42,919 bases of DNA from Terriglobia bacterium (GTDB lineage Bacteria; Acidobacteriota; Terriglobia; Bryobacterales; Bryobacteraceae). Shown here piece after piece: positions 34,479 to 42,919 of the stretch (the first letter of the stretch is position 1; each line of letters opens with the position of its first letter). The translations under genes and the position numbers were made by a program. The DNA is taken from NCBI GenBank assembly GCA_021325175.1, contig JAJPHS010000075.1:1-42919 (forward strand). The letters are read 5' to 3'. Below the pieces are notes generated by a model. The model worked only from the letters and a program-made list of their open reading frames with translations, was not told where the DNA came from and ran no database searches.

Positions 34479-35573
34479 ATGGTGGGCAGAACGATACTGG
34501 CTGTCGCGCTGGTTTTTAGCGGCTCCGTCTGGGCGCAAGCGGTCATCTCCGCGCATTCCGGCGTGGTTCAACTAACCGAAGGAACCGTCGAGCTGGATGG
34601 CCAGGCGATTCAGTCGCCCGCGAAGTTCGGACAATTCCAGGACGTCAAGGACGGCCAAACTCTGACGACCACGGATGGCGATGCCGAAGTTCTGCTGACA
34701 CCGGGTGTTTTTCTGCGGCTGGCGGAAAACAGCTCCTTCAGGATGGTTTCCAATAATCTGGCCGATACGCGCGTGGAGGTATTATCGGGAACGGCGATGC
34801 TCCAGGTGGGCGAGCTGCTTCCGGACAATGCCATCACGGTGCTGTTCCACAACTCCGATGTCGAGTTGAAAAAGCGAGGCTTGTACCGCTTCGATTCCGA
34901 TCCGGCGGCGCGGCTTCGGGTGTACGAAGGCGAGGCCAGGATCGCCTCGGGCGACAAGAAGCCGGTGGAAGCTAAAAAAGGCCACGAAGTCGTCTTCGAC
35001 AGCGACAAACTGGAAGCCAGGAATTTCGACACAAAGGAAACGGACGCCTTCTATCGCTGGAACGAGCGGCGCGATGAGTATATCGCGCAGGCCAATATCA
35101 CCTCCGCGCGCAGCGCGGGCACCTCCGGCAGCGGACTGTATTCAAGCGGCGCCTATAGCAGCTATGGCCCCGGAGCGGGAACCTGGGCATGGAATCCATG
35201 GTTCGGAATGTTCACGTTTATGCCGTACACCGGAATGTACTATAGCCCGTTCGGTTTCGGCTACTACAGCCCGTACACCGTCGGATATTTGTACATGCCC
35301 GGCTCGCCTTATTATTACGGCGGCGTTCCGGCAAGCTACGGCGGAGTAACGCGCAGCGGATTAATTGGTTCAGGCGCGCGGGCCGGCATCGGCGGCGCCG
35401 GAGTTCGCGGCGCGGGTGGAATGCGCGGCGTAGGTCCGAGCGGTGGCGGAATCGCCAATTCCGGAAGCGGTGGCGCGGCGGCAGTAGGTGCGGGCGGCGG
35501 ACATGCCGGCGGATTCGGCGGCGGTATCTCGGGCGGCGGCGGGCATGCCGGCGGCGCGGGCGGCCGCCACTAG
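34479..35573 (+). CDS. Exported FecR-domain protein with Gly/Tyr-rich tail
   Basis: A 364-residue exported protein. MVGRTILAVALVFSGSVWAQ is a signal peptide with a likely cut after VWA. Residues about 40-185 form a FecR-type domain (DVKDGQTLTTTDGDAEVLLT, LSGTAMLQVGEL, RVYEGEARIASGDKKPVEAK, KGHEVVF). From residue 205 on the sequence is low complexity: a Tyr/Gly/Pro segment (YYSPFGFGYYSPYTVGYLY) and a Gly/Ala-rich end with GGGHAGG repeats. FecR domains alone are common in acidobacteria and usually not linked to iron sensing. A surface or matrix role is possible for the tail. A strong binding site precedes the ATG. Confidence 0.85.
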   Translation: MVGRTILAVALVFSGSVWAQAVISAHSGVVQLTEGTVELDGQAIQSPAKFGQFQDVKDGQTLTTTDGDAEVLLTPGVFLRLAENSSFRMVSNNLADTRVEVLSGTAMLQVGELLPDNAITVLFHNSDVELKKRGLYRFDSDPAARLRVYEGEARIASGDKKPVEAKKGHEVVFDSDKLEARNFDTKETDAFYRWNERRDEYIAQANITSARSAGTSGSGLYSSGAYSSYGPGAGTWAWNPWFGMFTFMPYTGMYYSPFGFGYYSPYTVGYLYMPGSPYYYGGVPASYGGVTRSGLIGSGARAGIGGAGVRGAGGMRGVGPSGGGIANSGSGGAAAVGAGGGHAGGFGGGISGGGGHAGGAGGRH

Positions 35574-35623
35574 CGGTCAACCAAGTAGCACTGAAGCAAA
35601 GCAGTAAAATTCCCGGGCTGGTC

Positions 35624-36322
35624 TTGTTCGGCGCGGCCTTCGGCTTTGTGGAGGCCGCCGTCGTAATCTATCTCCGTACCATCGCCGAACCAATCCGAGT
35701 GGCGGCGGGTTTTCCGCGTGACTCCATCTTTCCCCTGGCGCCAGCCAGCGCACTTGGCCCCTTTTTGTTGCTCGGGAAAATTGAGCTGGCGCGCGAAGCG
35801 GCGACGATCCTGATGCTCGGTGGCGTGGCCTGGGCAGCGGCGAGAAATTTTCCATCCAGGCTGGCGGCATTTTCGCTGATCTTCGGCGTCTGGGATCTGA
35901 CGTTTTACCTCTGGCTGAAAGTTTTAATCGGTTGGCCTGCCTCGCTTGGCGCCTGGGATTTGCTCTTTCTTTTGCCGGTACCGTGGGTGGGGCCGGTGAT
36001 TGCGCCCTCCATTGTCGCGATATCGCTGATCGCCGGCGGCGCGCTCGGATTGGCGCGCGAACCGAAGCGCGTCCCTCGATTGACCTGGGCGCTGCTGGCG
36101 ATCGGCGCGTCGGTTATCTTCCTGTCGTTCATCTGGGATTGGCGCTACATCCTGGACGGCGGCTTCCCGCGGTACTTTCCCTGGACGATTTTCGGGCTCG
36201 GAGAATTGGCGGGCATCGCCGGACTGGCCACCGCGCTGCGGGCGGAGAACGGGCAAGATCCCGAATCAGAAGCCGCGACAGCCGAACGTGAAGTCCGGGT
36301 TGACTCCGAAAGCCGGTCATAA
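35624..36322 (+). CDS. Multi-pass membrane protein of unknown function
   Basis: I do not recognise the family. The protein has about six hydrophobic segments (for example FGFVEAAVVIYLRTIAEPIR, PFLLLGKIELAREAATIL, and WALLAIGASVIFLSFIWDW) and a charged C-terminal tail. EAAVVIYLR in the first helix and WDLTFYLWLKVLIGWP are conspicuous. The start is uncertain: the first usual codon is TTG at 35624 with no binding site, but in-frame sequence stays open upstream (non-standard CTG at 35591, ATT at 35609), and KIPGLVLFGAAFGF reads as a more natural N-terminus. It lies 50 bases after the FecR gene. The 166 bases after it hold an A+T-rich TATGAT (36379-36384). Confidence 0.65.
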   Translation: MFGAAFGFVEAAVVIYLRTIAEPIRVAAGFPRDSIFPLAPASALGPFLLLGKIELAREAATILMLGGVAWAAARNFPSRLAAFSLIFGVWDLTFYLWLKVLIGWPASLGAWDLLFLLPVPWVGPVIAPSIVAISLIAGGALGLAREPKRVPRLTWALLAIGASVIFLSFIWDWRYILDGGFPRYFPWTIFGLGELAGIAGLATALRAENGQDPESEAATAEREVRVDSESRS

Positions 36323-36488
36323 TCCAGCTCGATTCTCCAATCCGATCCTCAATATCTTAGTGCGATGATAGAAGATTTTATGATATTATTTGTGTAACCA
36401 ACGCCAGAGACCTTACGTCTCTTGCGGTGACTCAAAAAATTTCTTTGTCGGCATCGCCCGGCGTGCTCTAAAAGGAGAACTTGGGGAA

Positions 36489-37637
36489 ATGCGTGCGAAG
36501 AATTTACTGCGTCACTCTTTTCTTGCTGTTTTATCGATTGCCTTCAGCTTTGCCGCTCGCGCACAAGATTTCGGAGCATCTACCTCCACCGACGGCAAAG
36601 GATCGGTCGAGAGCCGGTCTGTTGTTCACGTCCCGAACCGTCCTTCGACGCCGCTGTTTCAAGGGGAACAGGGAAAACAGAGGACCGAATTCCATTTCGA
36701 TCCTGCCACTCAGACCGTGACCATCAAGATGGTGGTACAGGATTCGAACGGCTATTTCATTCCGAACCTCCGCCGCGACAACTTCGCCGTGTTTGAGAAC
36801 GGGGTTCGCGAGCAAAATGCCACAGTTGAAATCGAACATGCCCCGGTTTCCCTGGCCGTGTTGATGGAATGGGGCGGCAGATACCTGGCGCTAAACAAGG
36901 CCTTGAACGATCAAGTTCCACGCGCGGCCCACCAGCTCTTGGACGAGCTCGGACCGCAAGATAAGATCGCTCTGTTCCGTTACGGCGACCGCGTGGATCA
37001 GATCGCGGATTTTTCAACGGGGCGCGAGGCGCTAAACGGATTGTTCACGGGCCTCCCCAAACCGGAATTTTCCGAGTTGAATTTCTATGATGCCCTCCTC
37101 TCAACCGTGAATTTCATGAAGGGCGTCCCCGGGCGAAAGGCGATCGTCGTCATTTCCTCGGGCGTGGATACCTTCAGCAAGGCAAAATACGAGGATGCGC
37201 TCGCCGCGGCGCGCAGCGGCGGCACGCCGATCTACGTAATCGATATCGGGCCTGCTCTGCGCTCTTCCGTCGATTACAGTTCCGCAAAGAGCGGCCCTTA
37301 CGCTCGCATCGACTGGAAGCGCGCAGAATCGCAACTCCAGGAGCTCGCCCAGGCGTCAGGAGGCCGCCTGTATTCCACCGACTCGACGTTTGACCTCTTG
37401 GGCGTGTACGACGATCTTATGGAAAACCTGCGCGTCCGCTATGTCATCACCTACAAGTCCACCAGCAACGGCGGCAGCGATTCGGCGCGGAGCGTCCGCG
37501 TCGAGCTGATTGATCCGGCAAGTGGCGGGCCTATAGAGATCGTCGATGCGGATGGAAAACCGGTCCGGTCCCATCTCTCGTTTGAAACCAGCTACGTCCC
37601 GGCGGGCGCGGCGATAAGCGTCGCCAAGCAGCGGTGA
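36489..37637 (+). CDS. Exported VWFA-related acidobacterial protein
   Basis: A 382-residue exported protein. MRAKNLLRHSFLAVLSIAFS, then FAARAQ, is a signal peptide; an ATG 33 codons earlier adds no plausible sequence. After a short linker comes VQDSNGYFIPNLRRDNFAVF, the typical lead-in of this family, then the VWFA fold with GRKAIVVISSGVDTFSKAKY and GTPIYVIDIG. The metal site normally DxSxS is replaced: VSLAVLMEWGGRYLALNK has Glu-Trp-Gly-Gly, so metal-dependent adhesion is unlikely. The role is unknown; the family is a marker of acidobacteria. It overlaps the region where htrA begins, suggesting a common transcript. Confidence 0.88.
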   Translation: MRAKNLLRHSFLAVLSIAFSFAARAQDFGASTSTDGKGSVESRSVVHVPNRPSTPLFQGEQGKQRTEFHFDPATQTVTIKMVVQDSNGYFIPNLRRDNFAVFENGVREQNATVEIEHAPVSLAVLMEWGGRYLALNKALNDQVPRAAHQLLDELGPQDKIALFRYGDRVDQIADFSTGREALNGLFTGLPKPEFSELNFYDALLSTVNFMKGVPGRKAIVVISSGVDTFSKAKYEDALAAARSGGTPIYVIDIGPALRSSVDYSSAKSGPYARIDWKRAESQLQELAQASGGRLYSTDSTFDLLGVYDDLMENLRVRYVITYKSTSNGGSDSARSVRVELIDPASGGPIEIVDADGKPVRSHLSFETSYVPAGAAISVAKQR

Positions 37638-37654
37638 GAAGGAGGACCCCTGCC

Positions 37655-39115
37655 ATGCGCTTTTCAAGAACGTTTATATTATTGTTTATTTTATTGTTCG
37701 TAGTTTTCAGCCCGCACCAGTGGCGGACTTCCACCGTACTTGCGGCGGGGGCGCCGCAGACGCAAACGGCGGCTTCCTCGCTCTCGAACGCAGTGCGGGA
37801 TTCTTACGCCGACATTGTCGATCGAGTGGCGCCTGCCGTGGTTACCATCCGCTCAGCCCGCCGGGTGCATGCTCCGCAGCAGTTTCCGTTCTTTGACGAT
37901 CCATTCTTCCGGCAGTTTTTTGGAGATCCTTACCGCAATCGCTCACAGCAGGATCGTCCCCTGATAGAGCACGCTTTGGGTTCTGGCGTCATCGTGAGCG
38001 CGGACGGGCACATTTTGACGAATCATCACGTCATTGACGGCGCTGATCAGATTTCGGTGGAGTTAAGCGACCGGCGCTCATTCGACGCCAAGGTGATCGG
38101 GTCCGACCCGCCCAGCGATCTTGCGCTTCTGAAAATCAGTGCCAGCGGGCTGCCGCTCTTGCCGCTGGGAGATTCAGATAAGGTCCGCGTCGGCGATGTG
38201 TGCCTCGCTGTCGGCAATCCGCTCGGGATTGGCGAAACAGTTACCGCCGGAATCATCAGCGCCAAAGGCCGGGCGACGGGATTGAGCGATGGTAGCTTCG
38301 AAGATTTTCTTCAGACGGATGCCGCGATCAATCAAGGAAACTCCGGAGGCGCACTGGTCAATACGCGTGGCGAATTGATTGGGATCAATAGCCAGATCCT
38401 TTCGCCCTCTGGCGGAAACATCGGGATCGGATTTGCGATTCCCTCCAACATGGCCCGGAATGTGATGAGCCAGTTGCAAAACGGCGGAAAAGTTCGCCGC
38501 GGCAAGCTTGGCGTCGGCATTCAGGAAATCACCTCCGATCTCGCCAAAGGCCTCGGACTGGACAGCGTGCGAGGCGTTTTGGTCAACTCCGTCGATCCCG
38601 GCGGCCCGGCGGACCGCGCCGGCGTCCGCGCCGGCGACATCATTACAGCGGTGAACGGCGTTCGAGTGGACGACGCCAATTCGCTGCGGAATCATATCGC
38701 TGGCACCGCTCCAGGAACCGAAATCACCCTGACCATCCTACGGGATGGGCGCGAACAGCAGTTGCGGGCGCAGTTGGCCGAGCTTTCCGCTGATACGGAA
38801 CCCGCTTCCAACAATGGCTCCAACGGCCGCCGTGAACAGCTCGGCATTACGGTCGAACCGCTGACGCCCGAACTGGCGACGCAAATGGGTCTGCGGCGCG
38901 ATACCCAGGGAGTTGTGGTAACCGATGTCGATCCGTCAGGACCGGCAGCCGAGGCAGGCATCCAACAGGATGATGTCATCCTGGAGGTCAACCATCAGCC
39001 GGTGAGGTCGGCGGCGGAGCTGCGCGCGGCTTTGCGGCGTTCCGGATCGCGGCCCGCTCTGTTGCTGGTGAATCGCGATGGCCAAAGTCTGTTTATCGCT
39101 GTACGGCCCAGCTAA
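37655..39115 (+). CDS. HtrA/DegP-family periplasmic serine protease
   Basis: A 486-residue exported protease. The ATG at 37655 follows AAGGAGGA and gives a signal sequence, [20 protein letters not shown]. The trypsin-like triad is H125 (LTNHHVIDG), D155 ([10 protein letters not shown]) and S230 ([12 protein letters not shown]). Two PDZ domains follow, with [18 protein letters not shown] and [18 protein letters not shown] as their openings. HtrA proteins degrade or refold misfolded envelope proteins. It is followed by an FtsH protease gene, joining periplasmic and membrane quality control. An alternative GTG start at 37634 overlaps the VWFA stop. Confidence 0.95.
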   Translation: MRFSRTFILLFILLFVVFSPHQWRTSTVLAAGAPQTQTAASSLSNAVRDSYADIVDRVAPAVVTIRSARRVHAPQQFPFFDDPFFRQFFGDPYRNRSQQDRPLIEHALGSGVIVSADGHILTNHHVIDGADQISVELSDRRSFDAKVIGSDPPSDLALLKISASGLPLLPLGDSDKVRVGDVCLAVGNPLGIGETVTAGIISAKGRATGLSDGSFEDFLQTDAAINQGNSGGALVNTRGELIGINSQILSPSGGNIGIGFAIPSNMARNVMSQLQNGGKVRRGKLGVGIQEITSDLAKGLGLDSVRGVLVNSVDPGGPADRAGVRAGDIITAVNGVRVDDANSLRNHIAGTAPGTEITLTILRDGREQQLRAQLAELSADTEPASNNGSNGRREQLGITVEPLTPELATQMGLRRDTQGVVVTDVDPSGPAAEAGIQQDDVILEVNHQPVRSAAELRAALRRSGSRPALLLVNRDGQSLFIAVRPS

Positions 39116-39126
39116 GGAGGCGCGCC

Positions 39127-41046
39127 ATGTCCGGGATCTCCTCTACAAAACGCAAGCTGGCGCGGAATTTCAAGCGCAACCCTTGGCTTTTCTTTCTGCC
39201 CTATTTTTTGGGGGCCCTGATCTTTTTCTTCCTGCCCTATCTGCTGCCTCTGGGCAACTGGTTTCCGGCCCTCACTTCGCGAAATGTCTCATTTACCGAG
39301 TTCGTGAACGAGCTGCGCGCGGATCGTCTGGAACGCGTCGAGATAACGCCCAATGAGTTCATCGGCGTCCTTAAGGCGCCGGAAAAACACTCTGGCGGGC
39401 AGGTCATCACGGCGACCCGGCTGCCGGGCATCGACGAAACGCCGCTTCTCAAGGAGATGGAGGCCCATCACGTCACCGTGGCCGGGCACATGGATACGTC
39501 CCATCCTTTCCTTTCCGGGTTGTTGGCCTGGCTGCCCTTTCTCCTGCTGATTGCGATGAGCGCCTACGGCGCCTGGCGCACCAGGCGGGCCATGGGACCG
39601 CTGCAATTCGGCGGAAGCCACGCCAAGATTTACGACCGCTCGAAACAGATGCCGGTGACTTTCGCGGATGTCGCCGGAATCGACGAGGCCAAGGCCGAGT
39701 TGCAGGAAATCGTCGATTTCCTTCGTAGTCCGGATCGTTATCGCCGCCTCGGCGGGCGCATCCCAAGAGGCGTGCTGCTCATCGGGCCTCCTGGAACGGG
39801 CAAGACGCTGCTGGCGCGAGCCGTCGCGGGCGAGGCGGGAGTGCCGTTTTTTTCGATCTCCGGTTCTGAGTTTGTCGAAATGTTCGTAGGAGTCGGCGCG
39901 GCGCGCGTCAGGGAGCTGTTTGAAGAAGCGAAGAAGAAATCCCCCTGCATCGTGTTCATCGACGAATTGGACGCCATCGGCAAATCGCGGAGCTCGGGCC
40001 GGGGAATGATTGTGAGTCATGATGAACGGGAGCAGACCTTGAATCAATTGCTGGTGGAGATGGATGGGTTCGACCGGTCGACGAATGTGATCATCATGGC
40101 CGCAACGAATACGCCGGAGGTGCTCGATCCGGCGCTGCTGCGTCCCGGGCGTTTCGATCGACAGGTCATCGTCGATCGTCCGGACCTCGAAGGCCGCTTG
40201 GCGATCCTGCGCGTGCATGCCAAAACCGTTCAATTGTCCGCCGACGTCGATCTGCGAACGATCGCCGCGCGGACGCCGGGTATGGTCGGAGCCGATCTGG
40301 CCAATGTGGTGAATGAGGCCGCGCTGCTGGCGGCCCGGCGCGGCGCGGCCCAGGTTGCGCAATCGGACCTGGAGGCCGCGATCGATCGCGTGATGCTCGG
40401 TCTGGAAAAGAAGAGCCGCGTCATGACGCCGGAGGAAAAGCAGCGTGTCGCTTACCACGAAGGGGGTCACGCCCTGGCCGCGCTATCCTTGCCGAATGCC
40501 GATCCCGTGCATCGAATATCAATTATTCCTCGCACCATGGGCGCTCTCGGCCATACTCTCCAGTTGCCCACGCAGGAACGGTACCTGATGACCAAGCCGC
40601 AGCTTCAGGACCAGATTGCGGTCATGCTAGGTGGACGCGCGGCCGAAGATCTCATTTATCACGGCGTGGTCTCGACCGGCGCGGGAGACGACTTACAGCG
40701 CGCCACGGCGCTTGCGCGCCAAATGGTTACGCGGTTCGGAATGAGTGACCGGCTCGGAAATTTGACTTTTGGCGAGCCGATCGAAGCCCGCTATCTCAAA
40801 ACATGGCTCCCGCGCGAAGATCGTGACTATAGCGAGCGCACCGCCGAAGAAATCGATGCCGAAATCCGGCGAATCATGGATGACTCCTATCAGCGGGTCA
40901 AAGAGATATTGCAGCGCCGGCGCGATGTTCTGGAGCAGATCGTGAAGACCCTGATTGCAAAGGAAACGATCGAAGAAGACGATCTGAAAGCGCTGCTCCG
41001 TACCGGCCCGCCTGAGCAACTTCCCGAGCCGGTCGCGCATCCGTAA
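39127..41046 (+). CDS. ftsH: FtsH-family ATP-dependent zinc metalloprotease
   Basis: A 639-residue membrane protease. A first helix ([20 protein letters not shown]) and a second at residues 130-147 enclose a periplasmic domain. The AAA part has GPPGTGKT (Walker A, about 220-227), [11 protein letters not shown] (Walker B) and [16 protein letters not shown] (second region of homology). The zinc site is HEGGH (H444-H448), with the third ligand Asp in [11 protein letters not shown]. FtsH extracts and degrades membrane and regulatory proteins. The start has AAGGAGG overlapping the htrA stop. Its place beside htrA and doxX, and not beside tilS or folP as with housekeeping ftsH, suggests an accessory copy. 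Confidence 0.96.
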   Translation: MSGISSTKRKLARNFKRNPWLFFLPYFLGALIFFFLPYLLPLGNWFPALTSRNVSFTEFVNELRADRLERVEITPNEFIGVLKAPEKHSGGQVITATRLPGIDETPLLKEMEAHHVTVAGHMDTSHPFLSGLLAWLPFLLLIAMSAYGAWRTRRAMGPLQFGGSHAKIYDRSKQMPVTFADVAGIDEAKAELQEIVDFLRSPDRYRRLGGRIPRGVLLIGPPGTGKTLLARAVAGEAGVPFFSISGSEFVEMFVGVGAARVRELFEEAKKKSPCIVFIDELDAIGKSRSSGRGMIVSHDEREQTLNQLLVEMDGFDRSTNVIIMAATNTPEVLDPALLRPGRFDRQVIVDRPDLEGRLAILRVHAKTVQLSADVDLRTIAARTPGMVGADLANVVNEAALLAARRGAAQVAQSDLEAAIDRVMLGLEKKSRVMTPEEKQRVAYHEGGHALAALSLPNADPVHRISIIPRTMGALGHTLQLPTQERYLMTKPQLQDQIAVMLGGRAAEDLIYHGVVSTGAGDDLQRATALARQMVTRFGMSDRLGNLTFGEPIEARYLKTWLPREDRDYSERTAEEIDAEIRRIMDDSYQRVKEILQRRRDVLEQIVKTLIAKETIEEDDLKALLRTGPPEQLPEPVAHP

Positions 41047-41076
41047 TTGCGGAGACACGGGAAAGAAGTGACTCCG

Positions 41077-41100
41077 GGGCCGCCGGCTTCCGGGCGGCCC
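41077..41100 (+). promoter_or_regulatory. Hairpin between ftsH and doxX
   Basis: GGGCCGCC (41077-41084) pairs perfectly with GGCGGCCC (41093-41100) around an eight-base loop. No T-run follows. It may be an mRNA stability or partial termination element that separates ftsH from doxX levels; it could also be incidental in G+C-rich DNA. Confidence 0.4.
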
Positions 41101-41153
41101 ACTTGCCAACACGAACATTCTGAGATTTTGCGGTTGAAAGCGGAGGTGAAAAT

Positions 41154-41768
41154 ATGTTTGCTGTCTCTCGATCTCTGAAAAAACTTTCTGACTGGGTTGC
41201 CGGCGTCTTGAAGCGAATGATACAAACGCCGGATGATTCAATGCTGTTCGCAATGAGAATCGCCCTGGGCGCGGTCATGTTCGCGCATGGCGCTCAAAAG
41301 GCGCTTGGCTGGTTCGGCGGCGCCGGATTGCATCCGACTCTGGAATATTTCGGGCGAACGCTCGGAATTCCCATGCCGCTCGCCGTTGTTGCCGTCGCCG
41401 CGGAGTTTCTCGGCGGCATTGGTTTGATGCTCGGCCTGTTGGGCCGCATCTGCGCGTTGGGAATTGGAGTAAACATGGCCGTCGCCATGCTGCTGGTTCA
41501 TCTTCAGAACGGTTTCTTCATGAACTGGTTCGGAACCAAAGCCGGGGAGGGTTTTGAGTACCATCTGCTGGCGCTGGCTCTTGCCGTCCCGCTGGTCATC
41601 CGGGGCGCCGGTGCGTTTTCGCTCGACCGGGTACTGGAGCGGAGGTGGATGGGCAGGACGTCGGGCGGCGGGTTGGAGCCGCTCGCGGGTTGGCGGGAAG
41701 CGCCCACAACCGGCGCCGCGGTTCACTTCGCCTCTCTGTGGATGAGCGCGGAGTATCGACGGAGGTAA
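41154..41768 (+). CDS. DoxX-family membrane protein
   Basis: A 204-residue protein with four membrane segments. FAMRIALGAVMFAHGAQKAL and GWFGG are the DoxX opening, then PLAVVAVAAEFLGGIGLMLG and LGIGVNMAVAMLLVHLQNGF. DoxX proteins are small inner-membrane proteins linked to redox or thiol homeostasis in some bacteria, without one proven reaction. A near-perfect GGAGGTGA precedes the ATG. After the fourth helix there is a non-membrane tail of about 50 residues. Its stop codon lies inside the binding site of the next gene. Confidence 0.9.
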   Translation: MFAVSRSLKKLSDWVAGVLKRMIQTPDDSMLFAMRIALGAVMFAHGAQKALGWFGGAGLHPTLEYFGRTLGIPMPLAVVAVAAEFLGGIGLMLGLLGRICALGIGVNMAVAMLLVHLQNGFFMNWFGTKAGEGFEYHLLALALAVPLVIRGAGAFSLDRVLERRWMGRTSGGGLEPLAGWREAPTTGAAVHFASLWMSAEYRRR

Positions 41769-41773
41769 GCCGA

Positions 41774-42037
41774 ATGCGATGGGGCAAAGGCCGAGTGGGA
41801 TTAGCGCCTTCCGAAGTGGGCGCCCGCTGTCCGGATTGCGGCTCGGAACTGCCGATCATGCGCGAACAGGCGATGCTGCTTGCCGATGGCGATCCGGTGT
41901 GGCTGTTTTGCCCGGTGTGCACGCGAATCGTGCGTGGCGAGCGTATCGTTCACACCAATCCGCGCGCGGAAACCTCGCGAGCCCGCGAGGTTTCCGCAAT
42001 CCATGGCGCGCCAACGCCTGGCTATGCCTGGCGGTAG
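41774..42037 (+). CDS. Small zinc-ribbon protein
   Basis: An 87-residue protein with two CxxC pairs, ARCPDCGSELP and FCPVCTRIV, about 25 residues apart, which is a zinc-ribbon layout. The ATG is set by GGAGGTAA eight bases upstream, which overlaps the doxX stop; longer in-frame sequence is only a shifted reading of doxX. The C-terminal 25 residues are encoded in part by a perfect inverted repeat (41966-41997) and look appended. The function is unknown; coupling with doxX suggests a shared role. Confidence 0.75.
   Translation: MRWGKGRVGLAPSEVGARCPDCGSELPIMREQAMLLADGDPVWLFCPVCTRIVRGERIVHTNPRAETSRAREVSAIHGAPTPGYAWR
41966..41997 (+). repeat. Perfect 14-bp inverted repeat inside a coding region
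   Basis: GCGGAAACCTCGCG (41966-41979) and CGCGAGGTTTCCGC (41984-41997) are exact reverse complements around the four bases AGCC. The structure lies 38 bases before the zinc-ribbon stop codon. There is no T-run after it. Confidence 0.85.
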
Positions 42038-42079
42038 TGCGGAGTTTTGCAATCGAACGGTGACGGTCCACATCGGCGG

Positions 42080-42502
42080 CTATGCCAGCTTCGCGTTCAA
42101 GTGAATTTCGGTGGCGGCGAGCGCCTTCGAAACCGGGCAGCCTTTCTTGGCCTCGCCCGCGAATTTCTCGAACGTGGCGGCGTCCAGGCCGGGGACGTTG
42201 CCGGTGGTGTCGATCTCGATTTTGGTGATGGCGAATCCGCCTTCAACTTTGTCGAGGTGCACGGCGGCGGTGGTGCGAACCGAGGTGGGGACGTGTCCGG
42301 CGGCGCTCAAGGCGGCCGAGAGCGCCATCGAAAAGCAGGCGGCGTGCGCGGCGGCGATCAGTTCCTCGGGGTTGGTTTCCCCGCCGCCTTCAAATCGCGA
42401 ACGGAAACTGTAGGCGCTCGAAAGGGCGCCTGTTTCGGTTTTCACCTGGCCGCTGCCTTCCTTGAGCGAGCCTTTCCATTCTGCTTCCGCGTGACGAATC
42501 AT
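42080..42502 (-). CDS. osmC: OsmC/Ohr-family peroxide-reducing protein
   Basis: A 140-residue OsmC-type protein. The redox cysteines are C56 (IAAAHAACFSMALSAAL) and C122 (AKKGCPVSKALAA). The start RHAEAEWKGSLKEGSG and GGGETNPEELIAAAHAACF are typical of OsmC as opposed to Ohr. These dimeric thiol peroxidases reduce organic hydroperoxides in the cytosol using lipoyl or thiol donors. AGGAGA stands before the ATG. It converges with the zinc-ribbon gene, 42 bases away, with no clear terminator between. Confidence 0.93.
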   Translation of the reverse strand: MIRHAEAEWKGSLKEGSGQVKTETGALSSAYSFRSRFEGGGETNPEELIAAAHAACFSMALSAALSAAGHVPTSVRTTAAVHLDKVEGGFAITKIEIDTTGNVPGLDAATFEKFAGEAKKGCPVSKALAATEIHLNAKLA

Positions 42503-42565
42503 GAGATCTCCTATGAGGTTACGTTTTTCACTCCGGCCACAATAAGACGCGTGGGCGAGCGCGGA

Positions 42566-42919
42566 TCATTTCGGAAAATATTTTTCATACCAGGCGATCG
42601 AGCGATCGAGAAAATCGACCTGGTGGCGCGGTTCGGAGACGCCGTGGCCCTCGCGCGGATAGCGGACCATGATGGCGGGGACGCCGACGTCGCGCAGGGC
42701 GATGTAGTATTGCTCGGCTTCGGCGATAGGAACGTCGGGATCGTTTTCGCCGTGAACCAGCATGGTGGGAGTGTGGGCCTGGGCGACGTGCTTGAGCGCG
42801 CTGCGCTCCCATAGGACATCCATCAGATTGCCTTGATGCGGATAAGCGCCCCACTCCATGGCTTCGTACTGGTTGTAATACGTCATGTAGTTGTAGCTGA
42901 TCAGATTGGTGATGGCGGC
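42566..42919 (-). CDS. Prolyl oligopeptidase-family (S9) peptidase, C-terminal fragment
   Basis: The minus strand is open from the window edge to a stop at 42566, giving the last 117 residues of a larger protein; the nucleophile Ser lies outside. The fragment has MLVHGENDPDVPIAEAEQYY with the catalytic Asp and RYPREGHGVSEPRHQVDFLD with the catalytic His, ending in WYEKYFPK. This is the end of the S9 (acylaminoacyl peptidase or dipeptidyl peptidase-like) catalytic domain. It could be secreted or cytosolic; the N-terminus is missing. It lies 63 bases upstream of osmC on the same strand. Confidence 0.88.
   Translation of the reverse strand, partial: AAITNLISYNYMTYYNQYEAMEWGAYPHQGNLMDVLWERSALKHVAQAHTPTMLVHGENDPDVPIAEAEQYYIALRDVGVPAIMVRYPREGHGVSEPRHQVDFLDRSIAWYEKYFPK

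Overview
The window is G+C-rich, densely coded, single-copy chromosomal DNA from a bacterium that is most probably an acidobacterium of the Solibacter/Bryobacter type. The evidence is family content: an 812-residue duplicated FtsX/MacB permease without an ATPase (the 'acidobacterial duplicated orphan permease' type), a VWFA-related protein of the acidobacterial kind, a TonB-ExbB-ExbD-ExbD-TPR lipoprotein operon, a transaldolase/phosphoglucose isomerase fusion, and two secreted M28 peptidases. I saw no rRNA, tRNA, CRISPR array, transposase, integrase or phage gene. No stretch longer than about 170 bases lacks a gene.

Layout. 1-7.6 kb: housekeeping and mixed genes (modB fragment, lepA, ribH-nusB, a LigD-type polymerase, a class III aminotransferase, a CDF metal transporter, an EEP-family hydrolase). 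7.7-12.3 kb: a compact minus-strand operon of a NodB-fold deacetylase, an acyl carrier protein, a NodE-like ketosynthase and the orphan permease. 12.4-15.8 kb: two secreted M28 peptidases flanking an unknown small protein. 15.9-23.9 kb: a plus-strand run of tgt-yajC-secD-secF, then tonB-exbB-exbD-exbD-TPR lipoprotein, closed by a clear rho-independent terminator. 23.9-27.6 kb: rel (ppGpp), a DUF971 protein, an alpha/beta hydrolase and an orphan HPt protein. 27.6-33.1 kb: a minus-strand sugar-phosphate operon, tal/pgi fusion-zwf-glk. 33.2-36.3 kb: a haem-c/copper-monooxygenase-like protein diverging from a FecR protein with a Gly/Tyr-rich tail, then an unknown membrane protein. 36.5-42.0 kb: VWFA protein-HtrA protease-FtsH protease-DoxX-zinc ribbon protein, where htrA, ftsH, doxX and the zinc-ribbon gene have near-perfect Shine-Dalgarno sequences. 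42.1 kb to the end: OsmC and a fragment of an S9 peptidase.

Points of most interest: (1) the deacetylase-ACP-ketosynthase-permease operon, which has the same enzyme classes as rhizobial nodB, nodF and nodE but no nodA or nodC; (2) a structured secD-secF gap containing a short reading frame with a SecM-like W...R-I-A-G-P pattern and a hairpin ending at the secF ribosome binding site; (3) repeated TANNNT-like -10 boxes 6-9 nt before start codons lacking Shine-Dalgarno sequences, suggesting leaderless mRNAs; (4) an envelope protein-quality-control cluster; (5) a perfect 14-bp inverted repeat inside a small zinc-ribbon gene. All function calls come from reading motifs by eye; no database search was run.
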